Below are positions 1 through 7,206 of a DNA stretch of 7,727 nt, in pieces; positions within the stretch are counted from its first letter, which is position 1; every line of letters begins with the position of its first letter. The stretch covers positions 1-7,727 of the forward strand of contig JAFGJF010000410.1 in assembly GCA_016929205.1 (NCBI GenBank), in the 5' to 3' direction. The DNA comes from Anaerolineae bacterium (lineage in GTDB: Bacteria > Chloroflexota > Anaerolineae > JAFGEY01). The notes below the pieces were generated by a model that saw only the letters and a list, made by a program, of their open reading frames with translations, was not told where the DNA came from and did no database searches. A program made the translations under genes and the position numbers.

Positions 1-880
1 CAAAGAGATGTGGATGGACGCCAATGCGACACGCAACGATGCTGAACAAGTCCAGGCCCAGTTTCATCGCGAAGCCAGCACACTTGCCCGTCTCGATCAT
101 CCCAATCTGCCCAAAGTGTCCGACTATTTCACCCAAAACAACCGTGACTATCTGGTGATGGACTTTGTCCCCGGCCACGACCTCAAAGAACTGATGGACG
201 AGGCCCGCCGGCAAGGCAAGATTCTGCCCGAGCGCCAGGTGCTCGATTGGGCCAAACAGATCCTGGACGCGCTCGAGTACTTGCATCACCAAGATCCGCC
301 CGTCCTCCACCGCGACATCAAACCAGCCAACATCAAGCTCGCGCCATCGGGCACGATCAAGTTGGTTGATTTTGGGTTGGTCAAGCTGATGGTACCTGAC
401 GAGGATCGCACGATCACCGTTCTCCAGGGACGGGGCACAGCTCAATATACCCCTTTGGAACAATATGGCGGTGATACAGGACATACAGACGTGCGCTCGG
501 ACATCTATTCCTTTGGTGCGACACTGTATCATCTGCTCACCAACCAACCCCCCGTCGACTCAAAGACGCGTTTCTTGCGCCCTCAAGAGTTGCTCCCGCC
601 TGGCGAACTCAACCCCAAGCTGTCGCCCCGTGTGGAGCGAGCGATTATGCACGCCATCGCCATGCATCCAGATGAGCGCCCAAACGGCGTCGCGGACTTT
701 AGAACCGAGCTGCTTTCATCACAGCCACTCGAAGTCCTCGCCGACGAACTCGTCAACGCACAGCGGCGCCATTGGAGGCGAGCGATGCGCGAAAACACAC
801 TCTATTTTCTGCTCGCGCTGCTTTTGTTTGTCGTCGCCCTGGTCGCGACGGCACTCTCTCCCCTGCTTCCACCTATATAG
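1..880 (+). CDS. Membrane-anchored Hanks-type serine/threonine protein kinase (5' end missing)
   Basis: Partial gene that runs off the left edge. The frame is open upstream of the first ATG (base 8), and the lysine codon at 2-4 (Lys-Glu-Met) fits the ATP-anchoring lysine of subdomain II, so roughly the first 35-45 residues, including the glycine loop, are missing. Counting from the Met at base 8: the alphaC glutamate is Glu22; the catalytic loop HRDIKPAN is at 101-108 with Asp103; the metal-binding DFG is at 121-123; the APE equivalent is degenerate (PLEQ, about 149-152); SDIYSFG is at 164-170; and the late Arg-Pro of the C lobe is at 224-225. All catalytic residues in view are intact, so an active kinase phosphorylating Ser/Thr of unknown targets is expected. 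A hydrophobic helix at about 264-286 is followed by only a few residues. The enzyme is thus tethered to the membrane with its catalytic domain inside and, at least at this end, no external sensor domain. The stop codon lies 3 bases from that of the oppositely oriented GH3-fold gene. Confidence 0.93.
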   Translation, partial: KEMWMDANATRNDAEQVQAQFHREASTLARLDHPNLPKVSDYFTQNNRDYLVMDFVPGHDLKELMDEARRQGKILPERQVLDWAKQILDALEYLHHQDPPVLHRDIKPANIKLAPSGTIKLVDFGLVKLMVPDEDRTITVLQGRGTAQYTPLEQYGGDTGHTDVRSDIYSFGATLYHLLTNQPPVDSKTRFLRPQELLPPGELNPKLSPRVERAIMHAIAMHPDERPNGVADFRTELLSSQPLEVLADELVNAQRRHWRRAMRENTLYFLLALLLFVVALVATALSPLLPPI

Positions 881-883
881 CCC

Positions 884-3800
884 TCATTTGGACGCAGCCA
901 GACGCATACGCCGGTGAATGAGTGTCACCAGCAATCCAATCAAGACAGCCAGCAAACATCCCAACATGGTTGTTACCAATGCCCCCCACTCTTCCGAGAT
1001 GGTTCGTGCCCGTAACGCGCCGGGCACGCCCATCGCGTACACGTCGTATCCCACCAATCCGCCAATAATGCACAACAATCCCCAGCGAACTGCACTGATC
1101 GGGCCACGGCCAATCCCCAACAGGACGGCAAAAGCTGCTCCCCCAAAGATGAGCACTGCAACCAGAGATATCGACAGCGTCGCCCCGGTTACGGCCTTGA
1201 CCGGTACCGGCGTCGCGGTCGGCGTCACTGTCGGCGTCCATGTTGGTGTCCAGGTCAGCGTCGGCGTAGCTGTCGGCGTAGCTGTCGGCGTAGCCGTCGG
1301 CGTCGACGTCGGTGTTGACGTCGGCGTCGATGTCGGGACCACCGTCTCAAACGTCACCGTCTCTTCCTCTGGCACCAGGGCAAGCAATTTGTACTCTGAG
1401 CCGACGATCGATATTTCGAGGTTACCAACCCGGTCCAACACAAACTCGGCCGTTGCCACGCCGTTCACCGTGAGCGCCGGCTGCCGCGTCTCTACCTTTT
1501 CATCTGGATAATAAAAGCGAAATTCGACCCATGTGCCATCGGGAACCAGGTTTCCATTCCGGTCCTGGATTGCCGAGGTATAAAGCTGCAGTTTGTCTCC
1601 TTTTTTCACTTCCAGCGGCTGGGGCGTTTCCTCGCCATTGTCTTGCGGCTGCCCGGCCTGGTACACCTGGATAACCTGCCCGGAATCGATACCCACCCGC
1701 GCCGCGAGGTCATAGTTGATCCCGGAGACCGACACCGGCGCAACGCCAAGCGGAGGAAACTCTTGAAAAAGGGCCCGCGCCGAAGCACTGATGAATACCG
1801 GCAGCTTGTTATACACACCAAAATAAGCCGCCAGTTTGCTGACCTCGGTCGTATCCAGGAAATAGGGCGCACCATAGGCCAAGACGACAATCTTGCGTCC
1901 CTGTACCAGGTCTTCTCGCGACGCCAGGAACGACTTGAGCGCATCCGCGTGCAAGTAACGTTGTGTATCGGCATCGAGCATACCAAACAACACCCACGTC
2001 GCGCGATTCAAGCGCGCTTCCAACGCCGCAGCAAGCTCGGGGTACTGATCGCTTGAAAATAAAAACCGATCCAGGTCTTCAAAAGTATAGGTGTAAACAC
2101 GCTCGGGAATGATGCGAGAACTGGCTTGAGGTCCATACAACCGCACCAATGTACGTTTGATTTCTTCCGGATCGATCAGATACTCGGCGTCACAATCCTC
2201 GCAGTCGCGCCCCTGGCGATCGTCAACAAAAATCACGATCTCGTCGCCAGGCATCGGCGGCGCAGGCAAGCGGTCCACCGATTCGGGATAGAGCAGCGTG
2301 ACCGACTCTTGGGCGATGCGCACGGCCGTCTGATTACCCTGGCCCAACGCAACTACAGCAATATCCAGGTTTGGCTGGACGGATTCGAGCGAAAACTCGG
2401 GGTAAAGATGGTGCTTGAGCAGCAAGATGCGTTTCACCGCCTCGTCAACCTGCACCCGAAAATCTGCTTCATTTTCATATTGCTCGCGGAAAAACGTGAT
2501 CGTGTCAATCATGTTGAGATATTGTGTCTCCCACGCGTCATTCAATGCAAACTCGGAGAGCAGCAACAGATCGTTTCCGGCGACAAATGCCTCACTCGCA
2601 ACGTAGCGGTGGTTAAAGGCCTGGAGGTTGGGATCGTAATACTTGCGAACGGCCGGCACTCCCAATGGGCCGCTAACCATCACCCCGCCAGAGGCCCGCC
2701 ATTGAGCCAATCCTTCCAGGCTCATCAACGCGTGCATCGTCGCCACGTCAAAACTGACCGGCTTGGTTGCCGGGCGCACGCCACGAAAACTGACGTGAGC
2801 GGTCATCATTGCGTCCGTCACACCCGACGCGTCTTCTCCTTCGGGTTGAGCTACCCTCAGAAAGGGTACCAGTTCCGTTCGGGACAGCTCCTCCAATGAC
2901 TTTTGCACCGTGGGCACTTCCTGGTTGATCCGCCGGTCGCTGCTGCCAAAGCCGGGAAAATGTTTGGCCACCGTAGCCATCTGCCCCTGGCTGCCCTGGT
3001 GCACGCCTCGAATATAAGCTTCGCCCATCACGCCAACCCAATAGGGATCGCCACCAAAGCAGCGCACGCCCAGGTCGTTCGGCTGTTCGGGACGAGGTCT
3101 TTCCAGCACATCCAACACAGGCCCGAGGAGCATGTTGAATCCCAGCACGCTCAATTCGCGTCCCACGATCTGCCCCACGCTCAAAGCATTTACCGTATTC
3201 CACGTCGCCCCTATGGCCATATTGCTGGGCAAAGCGGTCAGCCCAGAGCGCAAATGGGTATACGGGTATCCGTTTCCCTCGTGTTCGATCGCGATAAAGA
3301 GCGGGATGAAATTCTCTCGAGGTATGGGGCTGGTCACCGAGCCACTCGCGGTGATCGCCACCGTTGGGCTCAATGTCTCGCCCGCATCCAATGCCGACGT
3401 TGGCGTCAGATTTGGCGATGGCGTCAGCGTCGCTGCCGGATCGACCGTCGCCGTAGGGACAAGCGTCACGGTCAAGTCCACTGTGGACGTGACGGGAGGC
3501 GACTCGATCACCGGAAATGCTTCGACCGCCGCCCACGCTTGCAAGGTTTGATTCAAAGCGATCACTTGATTTACCGCTGATGCATCGTTTCGCCAATTCC
3601 CATTTGTCTCCGACAACATCACGCCGCCGACTTTGTAATTGACGATCAGATCGGCAATAGCGGACTGCACATCGGGATCGCTTCCAGAAAAAGGCACCAA
3701 AAAAAGTTGCCCTACTCTTTCGGCAACCGTCATCTTGGACAACAGATCTTGAACAAAGATGTCCTGCTCGCTTTCACCCTCGCCCTCACCGTCCTGTGCC

Positions 3801-3895
3801 AGAGCGAAATCCCTCTCTCCCGCCGGCAAAAATGCAGGCACGACAACCAGGAACAACACGAGCAGTGGACGCAAGACAACGTCTCGTTTGAGCAT
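884..3895 (-). CDS. Exported, membrane-anchored GH3-fold (NagZ-like) protein, probably catalytically inactive
   Basis: A 1003-residue envelope protein. In order: signal peptide (about 1-33); GH3 N-terminal barrel (about 45-500) starting with a typical TVAERVGQLF segment; GH3 C-terminal alpha/beta domain (about 510-745); an Ig/invasin-like beta domain (about 755-848); a Thr-Pro linker (852-898); and three membrane helices (about 905-929, 934-955, 971-994) with a basic tail inside. In NagZ-type beta-N-acetylhexosaminidases the signature is KHFPGHG, four residues, then the Asp-x-His dyad. Here it reads KHFPGFG (311-317) and the dyad positions are Arg322 and Asn324. The nucleophile motif (Ser/Thr)-Asp-x-Leu is SGPL (408-411), with Gly409 for Asp. 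The substrate-binding (D)xEGGR segment is EHEGN. The fold is clear, but normal glycoside hydrolysis is unlikely; a sugar- or peptidoglycan-binding or structural role is inferred. A Thr/Pro/Val-rich stretch of about 65 residues (126-192) interrupts the barrel. The ATG is preceded by GAGGAAGG (3899-3907) and a strong promoter. The gene is monocistronic in this window. Confidence 0.85.
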   Translation of the reverse strand: MLKRDVVLRPLLVLFLVVVPAFLPAGERDFALAQDGEGEGESEQDIFVQDLLSKMTVAERVGQLFLVPFSGSDPDVQSAIADLIVNYKVGGVMLSETNGNWRNDASAVNQVIALNQTLQAWAAVEAFPVIESPPVTSTVDLTVTLVPTATVDPAATLTPSPNLTPTSALDAGETLSPTVAITASGSVTSPIPRENFIPLFIAIEHEGNGYPYTHLRSGLTALPSNMAIGATWNTVNALSVGQIVGRELSVLGFNMLLGPVLDVLERPRPEQPNDLGVRCFGGDPYWVGVMGEAYIRGVHQGSQGQMATVAKHFPGFGSSDRRINQEVPTVQKSLEELSRTELVPFLRVAQPEGEDASGVTDAMMTAHVSFRGVRPATKPVSFDVATMHALMSLEGLAQWRASGGVMVSGPLGVPAVRKYYDPNLQAFNHRYVASEAFVAGNDLLLLSEFALNDAWETQYLNMIDTITFFREQYENEADFRVQVDEAVKRILLLKHHLYPEFSLESVQPNLDIAVVALGQGNQTAVRIAQESVTLLYPESVDRLPAPPMPGDEIVIFVDDRQGRDCEDCDAEYLIDPEEIKRTLVRLYGPQASSRIIPERVYTYTFEDLDRFLFSSDQYPELAAALEARLNRATWVLFGMLDADTQRYLHADALKSFLASREDLVQGRKIVVLAYGAPYFLDTTEVSKLAAYFGVYNKLPVFISASARALFQEFPPLGVAPVSVSGINYDLAARVGIDSGQVIQVYQAGQPQDNGEETPQPLEVKKGDKLQLYTSAIQDRNGNLVPDGTWVEFRFYYPDEKVETRQPALTVNGVATAEFVLDRVGNLEISIVGSEYKLLALVPEEETVTFETVVPTSTPTSTPTSTPTATPTATPTATPTLTWTPTWTPTVTPTATPVPVKAVTGATLSISLVAVLIFGGAAFAVLLGIGRGPISAVRWGLLCIIGGLVGYDVYAMGVPGALRARTISEEWGALVTTMLGCLLAVLIGLLVTLIHRRMRLAASK
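1212..1331 (-). repeat. 12-base tandem repeat encoding the Thr-Pro linker
   Basis: Ten in-register 12-base units lie inside the GH3-fold gene. Units 1260-1331 (six copies) are the most regular, on the plus-strand pattern GTCGGCGTAGCT; the first two copies are identical and later ones differ at a few bases. Units 1212-1259 are more diverged. On the coding strand each unit gives four residues of the type Thr-Pro-Thr-Ala/Ser, making a stiff spacer between the Ig-like domain and the membrane helices. Because the unit is a multiple of three, gain or loss of copies would keep the frame and change only linker length. Confidence 0.85.
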
Positions 3896-3925
3896 ATACC
3901 CTTCCTCTATTCACAAGCTGGCTCA

Positions 3926-3954
3926 AGTATACCCCTCTTTGCAATGAACGTCAA
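3926..3954 (-). promoter_or_regulatory. Sigma70-type promoter of the GH3-fold gene
   Basis: Read on the minus strand: -35 TTGACG (3949-3954), a 17-base spacer, and -10 TATACT (3926-3931). Each hexamer matches consensus at five of six positions and the spacing is ideal. The predicted transcription start is near 3919, giving a leader of about 24 bases that carries the ribosome binding site GAGGAAGG (3899-3907) just before the ATG. Confidence 0.7.
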
Positions 3955-3995
3955 ACAAGCCCCTGCAAAAAGCACTCCGAATCAAACAACATCGC

Positions 3996-4024
3996 TTGAC
4001 AACCCCTTCTTTGTGTGATAAGCT
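3996..4024 (+). promoter_or_regulatory. Sigma70-type promoter of the DUF362 gene
   Basis: A perfect -35 TTGACA (3996-4001) is followed by two overlapping -10 candidates. TAAGCT (4019-4024) has a 17-base spacer. GATAAG (4017-4022) has a 15-base spacer but is preceded by TGT, an extended -10. The start of transcription should be near 4030, about 42 bases before the GTG start codon. It diverges from the GH3-fold promoter, with about 41 bases between the two -35 boxes. Confidence 0.6.
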
Positions 4025-4055
4025 AACAGCCAAACGCACATTCGAATCACAGTCA

Positions 4056-4061
4056 CAGGAG
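4056..4061 (+). promoter_or_regulatory. Ribosome binding site for the GTG start of the DUF362 gene
   Basis: CAGGAG lies 11 bases before the GTG at 4073, a slightly long but usable spacing. It supports the GTG start. The next in-frame ATG codons fall inside the signal peptide, after the twin-arginine motif, and would destroy the export signal. Confidence 0.55.
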
Positions 4062-4072
4062 CAAAAACAACA

Positions 4073-5188
4073 GTGAAAAACTGCTCAAAACACAACAAAC
4101 TATCGCGCCGCAGTTTTCTGCGAATGATGGGCGCAGCAACCGCCGGCGCGCTGGCCTCAAGCTGCAAGTCCCAAGAGACGCCGTTTGAAGCCGCTTCCAA
4201 CCAGGATGGCAGTGCCCTCGCCCGAGTCGCGGTTGCCCATGCTACCAGTTATGATGCCAAACTCATTCACAATCAAGTGCGCGATCTGCTCGATTCTATT
4301 GGCGGTCTGGGTGATATCGTGAGCGCCGGCGACCGGGTGGCGATCAAGACCAACCTCACCGGCGGAATCAGCTCCAGGCCGCTGGCAGGCGTTGCCGCGA
4401 TCGACAGTTATATCACCCACCCGGAGGTGGTAGGGGCACTGGCTGGTTTCGTGCGCGACGCCGGGGCAAAGGAAGTTCTGATCGTCGAGGCTGTCTACGA
4501 GTGGGAATCATACACTCAGTGGGGGTACGAGGACATCGCAAAAACGGTCGACGCCAAATTGATCGATCTCAATCAGACCGACCCCTATGGTGATTTCGCC
4601 GCCACCCCCGTGCCCGAAGGTCGTTTTGTTTACAAAGACCTGGTTTTTAACCACATCCTCGAGGACGTCGATGCCTTTATATCTGTATCCAAACTCAAGT
4701 GCCACTATACGTGCGGCGTCACCCACACTATGAAAAACCTGATCGGCCTCGTGCCGGCGCGCTTTTACACCCTCTCGCCGGAAGACAACTATCGCTCGGC
4801 CTTTCATGGCCCCGAAGACCAAACGGCTACCCGCTTGCCAGGAGTCATCATGGATCTCAACCGCGCCCGCCCCATCCACCTTGGGCTGATCGACGGGATC
4901 AAGACCACCGAGGGCGGCGAAGGACCCTGGATCCAGACGTTGGCTCCAGTCCAGGCCAACGTGCTGCTGGCCGGCAAGGACGTGGTGGCAACCGATACAG
5001 TTGCCACGGCGATTATGGGCTTTGACCCCACGACCGACTTTCCCAACCCGCCCTTTTTGCGGGCCAGGAACCATCTCAACATGGCTCACGAATTGGGGCT
5101 GGGCACCAATCGCCTGCAAGACATCGAGGTCATCGGTCCGGCCATCGCCGACGTGCAAATCAAATTCGAGCCGTGCTGGGATAGTTAA
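4073..5188 (+). CDS. Tat-exported DUF362 domain protein, possibly a lipoprotein
   Basis: A 371-residue protein that starts with GTG. The N-terminus carries a twin-arginine signal, SRRSFLRMM (11-19), then a hydrophobic stretch ending LASSC with Cys31. Export in folded form by the Tat system is therefore expected. Cleavage could be at Cys31 as a lipoprotein (the -3 residue, Ala28, is not the usual Leu) or by signal peptidase I after the Ala-Leu-Ala at 26-28. The rest is one DUF362 domain (about 50-365). Family-typical segments are KTNLTGG (92-98), THPEVVGAL (115-123), SKLKCHYTCGVTHTMKNLIG (206-225) and the late segment LLAGKDVVATDTVA (298-311). The biochemical function of DUF362 is not established. 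Many homologues carry a ferredoxin domain, but no CxxCxxC cluster motif is present here. The gene is alone on its strand, with its own promoter, and converges on the AOR operon. A link between them is not shown. Confidence 0.88.
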   Translation: MKNCSKHNKLSRRSFLRMMGAATAGALASSCKSQETPFEAASNQDGSALARVAVAHATSYDAKLIHNQVRDLLDSIGGLGDIVSAGDRVAIKTNLTGGISSRPLAGVAAIDSYITHPEVVGALAGFVRDAGAKEVLIVEAVYEWESYTQWGYEDIAKTVDAKLIDLNQTDPYGDFAATPVPEGRFVYKDLVFNHILEDVDAFISVSKLKCHYTCGVTHTMKNLIGLVPARFYTLSPEDNYRSAFHGPEDQTATRLPGVIMDLNRARPIHLGLIDGIKTTEGGEGPWIQTLAPVQANVLLAGKDVVATDTVATAIMGFDPTTDFPNPPFLRARNHLNMAHELGLGTNRLQDIEVIGPAIADVQIKFEPCWDS

Positions 5189-5207
5189 CCAGCTTGCCCG
5201 TCTATTT

Positions 5208-5277
5208 AAAACAACGCACGAATAAACACGAATATGGGCGGTAAAGTCTAACCGCATTGATCCGTGTTTATTCGTGC
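5208..5277 (-). terminator. Probable rho-independent terminator of the AOR operon
   Basis: Downstream of the AOR stop codon, the minus-strand transcript would fold the 15-base perfect arms (5277-5263 with 5230-5216) into a long stem. One base later it runs into a T-rich tract, TTGTTTT (5214-5208). The loop is large (32 bases) but has its own five-pair stem. On the plus strand no T-tract follows the stem, so termination of the DUF362 transcript here is less certain. Confidence 0.5.
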
Positions 5278-5286
5278 TAATCCGTG
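5216..5286. repeat. Intergenic palindrome with 10-base internal periodicity
   Basis: Two perfectly complementary 15-base arms, GCACGAATAAACACG (5216-5230) and CGTGTTTATTCGTGC (5263-5277), flank a 32-base centre. The centre holds a smaller inverted repeat, GCGGT (5238-5242) and ACCGC (5251-5255). The right side reads as 10-base blocks: TCCGTGTTTA (5261-5270), TTCGTGCTAA (5271-5280), TCCGTG (5281-5286). The left side repeats CACGAATA at 5217 and 5227. This style resembles dispersed short palindromic intergenic repeats. Whether it occurs elsewhere in this genome cannot be seen from one window. Confidence 0.8.
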
Positions 5287-5299
5287 AGCATATTCGGCT

Positions 5300-7183
5300 C
5301 TAGATGACCGGCACGTTCCAGGTTTTGCTATCCGCGATCAAAAAGTCCATCCCTAACGCCTTCAAACTGGCCTCGGACGGGATCGTCGTCCGCACGTCCC
5401 ACCCACAGCGTTCGAGGTACTCTCGGTTCAGCGTCCTGTGATCGACGGTGACGCCCTTGACGTTCCCTTCACTCAGCGGCGGCTCGCCGACCAGCCGTCC
5501 AGGCACGTTGCGAGCCAGCGGGTTGTGTCCCTCGCGCAAGTTGAACGCGTGACGCATCGTACCCACGCGCATCCCCGCCTCGTACACGGCCTCCAGGTCA
5601 AATTCCCAGCCGGTGACCGCCGAAAGCTGCTCGGGTATGGCGTGGATGTCATAGCTCAGGTAGCCAAACATACACAGCCCGGCCGCATTGACGACGTGCA
5701 TCGAATTGACCAGCTTCCAGTGGTTGTCGGCCGCGCCGCTATAGATGTACTTGTCCTGTTCTTTTAGCTCCAGATTGACAGGACCGAGCAGTTCCCCACC
5801 CTGGGTATGGCGGGCGGGCGTGGCGTCGAGCAGGTAGGTGCTGGCCAACCCGGGCACAAAACGTGGATCGTGCGCGGGCACTTCTTCGCCTTGCACGTGA
5901 ATGGCAAACTCGGTGCCGATCTTGCCCAGTTTTTTCCACGCGGCCTTGATCCCGTTAGCCAATGTTTCGCCAAAACCATCCCGATCGGCGATCTTTTGTG
6001 TCAATTCGACGATTGCCTCGGCATTGCCCCACGTCAACTCCAATCCGCCGGTCATCTCTTTGCCGATCAGCCCATTCTCGTAACACTCGATCGCATAGCC
6101 GATCGTCGCACCCACGGAAATGGTATCCAGCCCATAGTTGTTGCAGATTTCGTTGACCTTGATGATCGAGGCCAGGTCATCGTTGAGCAGATTTGTGCCA
6201 AACATGCACAGGGTCTCGTATTCTGGCTTGTGACCCACGCCGTCGTTCTTTTCCAGGGCAAATTTGCCCTTGTCCTGGCGCAGCCGCCCACCGCAAGCAA
6301 TTGGGCAGCGCCAACAACCATAGCGCTTGTAATCGGGCAAGCCGGTCACCGCCGGTCCGCTGATCTTGTCCGAACGTTCGCGCGGAAAATCGACCAACCC
6401 CGAGCCGCCCCAGTTCTTGACGGGCGAGTCGCCACTTTGCGCCGAGTCGGACGTAATGCCACAGGTGCCCTCGTCATGCATCCCCTGGTAAGCGCCGGCG
6501 GGGTTCCGGATGTAGTGGCGGCGCAAGGCTTCGATCTTGGACTCGTCGGCCATCGGCACGGGCAGATTTCCCTTGACGACGACGGCCTTGAGCTTTTTCG
6601 AACCCATCACCGCCCCCAGACCCGATCGCCCTGCAGCACGCTCTTTGTCGTTCATAATGCACGCCGTCAACGACAACTGCTCGCCCGCCGTACCGATCGA
6701 GGCAATCTCGACGCCCTCGCCGTGCCGTTCCTTGAGCAAATCTTCCAGGTCGCTGACATTCATGCCCCACAGATCGCTCGCGTCGCGCAAGCCGGCCTGC
6801 CCCTCTTCGATGATCAGATAGACGGGTTTTTTCGAAATCCCCGAAAACATCAAACCGTCAAATCCTGCAAACTTGAGGTGGGGGCCAAAAAAACCGCCGC
6901 AGTTGGCGTCTCCCCACCCTCCCGTGTTCGGCGATTTGCCCACGACCACAAACCGCGATCCGATCACGGCCGGCGTGCCCGTCAGCGGGCCGGTGAGTAA
7001 CCCCAGGATGTTGTCCGGCCCCAACGGATCGGCGCCGGCCGGCATGCGTTCGTAGAGCAACCTGGCCCCCAGGCCATAGCCACCGATATAGTCGTGGCAA
7101 AGCTGCTCATCCAATGCCTCCTCTTGAATCGTCCCCTCGGACAAATCCACGTTCAAGATCTTGCCCATATAACCACGTGCCAT
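5300..7183 (-). CDS. Aldehyde:ferredoxin oxidoreductase family protein (tungsten/molybdenum bis-pterin enzyme)
   Basis: A 627-residue, full-length member of the AOR family: cytoplasmic oxygen-sensitive enzymes that oxidise aldehydes to carboxylic acids (or similar two-electron reactions) and pass electrons to ferredoxin. The start GYMGKILNVDL and the segment GGFFGPHLKFAGFDGLMFSG (97-116) are family signatures. The [4Fe-4S] ligands are Cys290, Cys293 and Cys297 (CWRCPIAC) plus Cys504 (GLC, 502-504). Pterin-binding motifs are NNYGLD (348-353) and NAAGLC (499-504). The Tyr-Glu pair 322-323 and His459 fall where the active-site Tyr, Glu and His of the Pyrococcus furiosus enzyme are expected by offset. 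The second pterin motif has Asn499 where Asp is usual. No export signal is present. The ATG has a strong ribosome binding site, AAAGGAG (7191-7197), 7 bases upstream. The gene follows the MoaD-like gene by 23 bases and is last in the operon. The substrate cannot be deduced. Confidence 0.93.
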   Translation of the reverse strand: MARGYMGKILNVDLSEGTIQEEALDEQLCHDYIGGYGLGARLLYERMPAGADPLGPDNILGLLTGPLTGTPAVIGSRFVVVGKSPNTGGWGDANCGGFFGPHLKFAGFDGLMFSGISKKPVYLIIEEGQAGLRDASDLWGMNVSDLEDLLKERHGEGVEIASIGTAGEQLSLTACIMNDKERAAGRSGLGAVMGSKKLKAVVVKGNLPVPMADESKIEALRRHYIRNPAGAYQGMHDEGTCGITSDSAQSGDSPVKNWGGSGLVDFPRERSDKISGPAVTGLPDYKRYGCWRCPIACGGRLRQDKGKFALEKNDGVGHKPEYETLCMFGTNLLNDDLASIIKVNEICNNYGLDTISVGATIGYAIECYENGLIGKEMTGGLELTWGNAEAIVELTQKIADRDGFGETLANGIKAAWKKLGKIGTEFAIHVQGEEVPAHDPRFVPGLASTYLLDATPARHTQGGELLGPVNLELKEQDKYIYSGAADNHWKLVNSMHVVNAAGLCMFGYLSYDIHAIPEQLSAVTGWEFDLEAVYEAGMRVGTMRHAFNLREGHNPLARNVPGRLVGEPPLSEGNVKGVTVDHRTLNREYLERCGWDVRTTIPSEASLKALGMDFLIADSKTWNVPVI

Positions 7184-7206
7184 CTCTGTTCTCCTTTCTT
7201 GCCAAA

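Noticed and set aside
8..880. Kinase gene starting at the ATG at base 8
   Set aside because: The codons before it are in frame and include the expected ATP-binding lysine, so the gene begins outside the window.
1212..1331. Possible CRISPR-like array
   Set aside because: The units are contiguous 12-mers without spacers and keep the reading frame of a Thr-Pro linker.
918..1511. Plus-strand frame with a Val-Gly-Val repeat protein
   Set aside because: The repeats are the reverse reading of the Thr-Pro linker of the GH3-fold gene, which has a signal peptide, domains and promoter on the other strand.
2126..2899. Open frame of 257 codons on the plus strand, opposite the GH3-fold gene
   Set aside because: It is the complement of conserved GH3 sequence, and its translation has no recognisable domain and the Arg/His-rich look of a shadow frame.
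2748..3596. Minus-strand frame of 282 codons overlapping the GH3-fold gene in another register
   Set aside because: The 1003-codon register carries the GH3 signatures across this stretch; the alternative is Arg/Gly/Ser-rich with no domain.
5189..5299. Riboswitch or small RNA in the convergent gap
   Set aside because: It lies downstream of both neighbours, has no promoter that I can see, and is accounted for by the palindromic repeat and terminator.
5807..7000. Long open frame (397 codons) on the plus strand, opposite the AOR gene
   Set aside because: It is antisense to a gene with clear family motifs. Its translation has no recognisable domain, and open antisense frames are common in GC-rich coding DNA.
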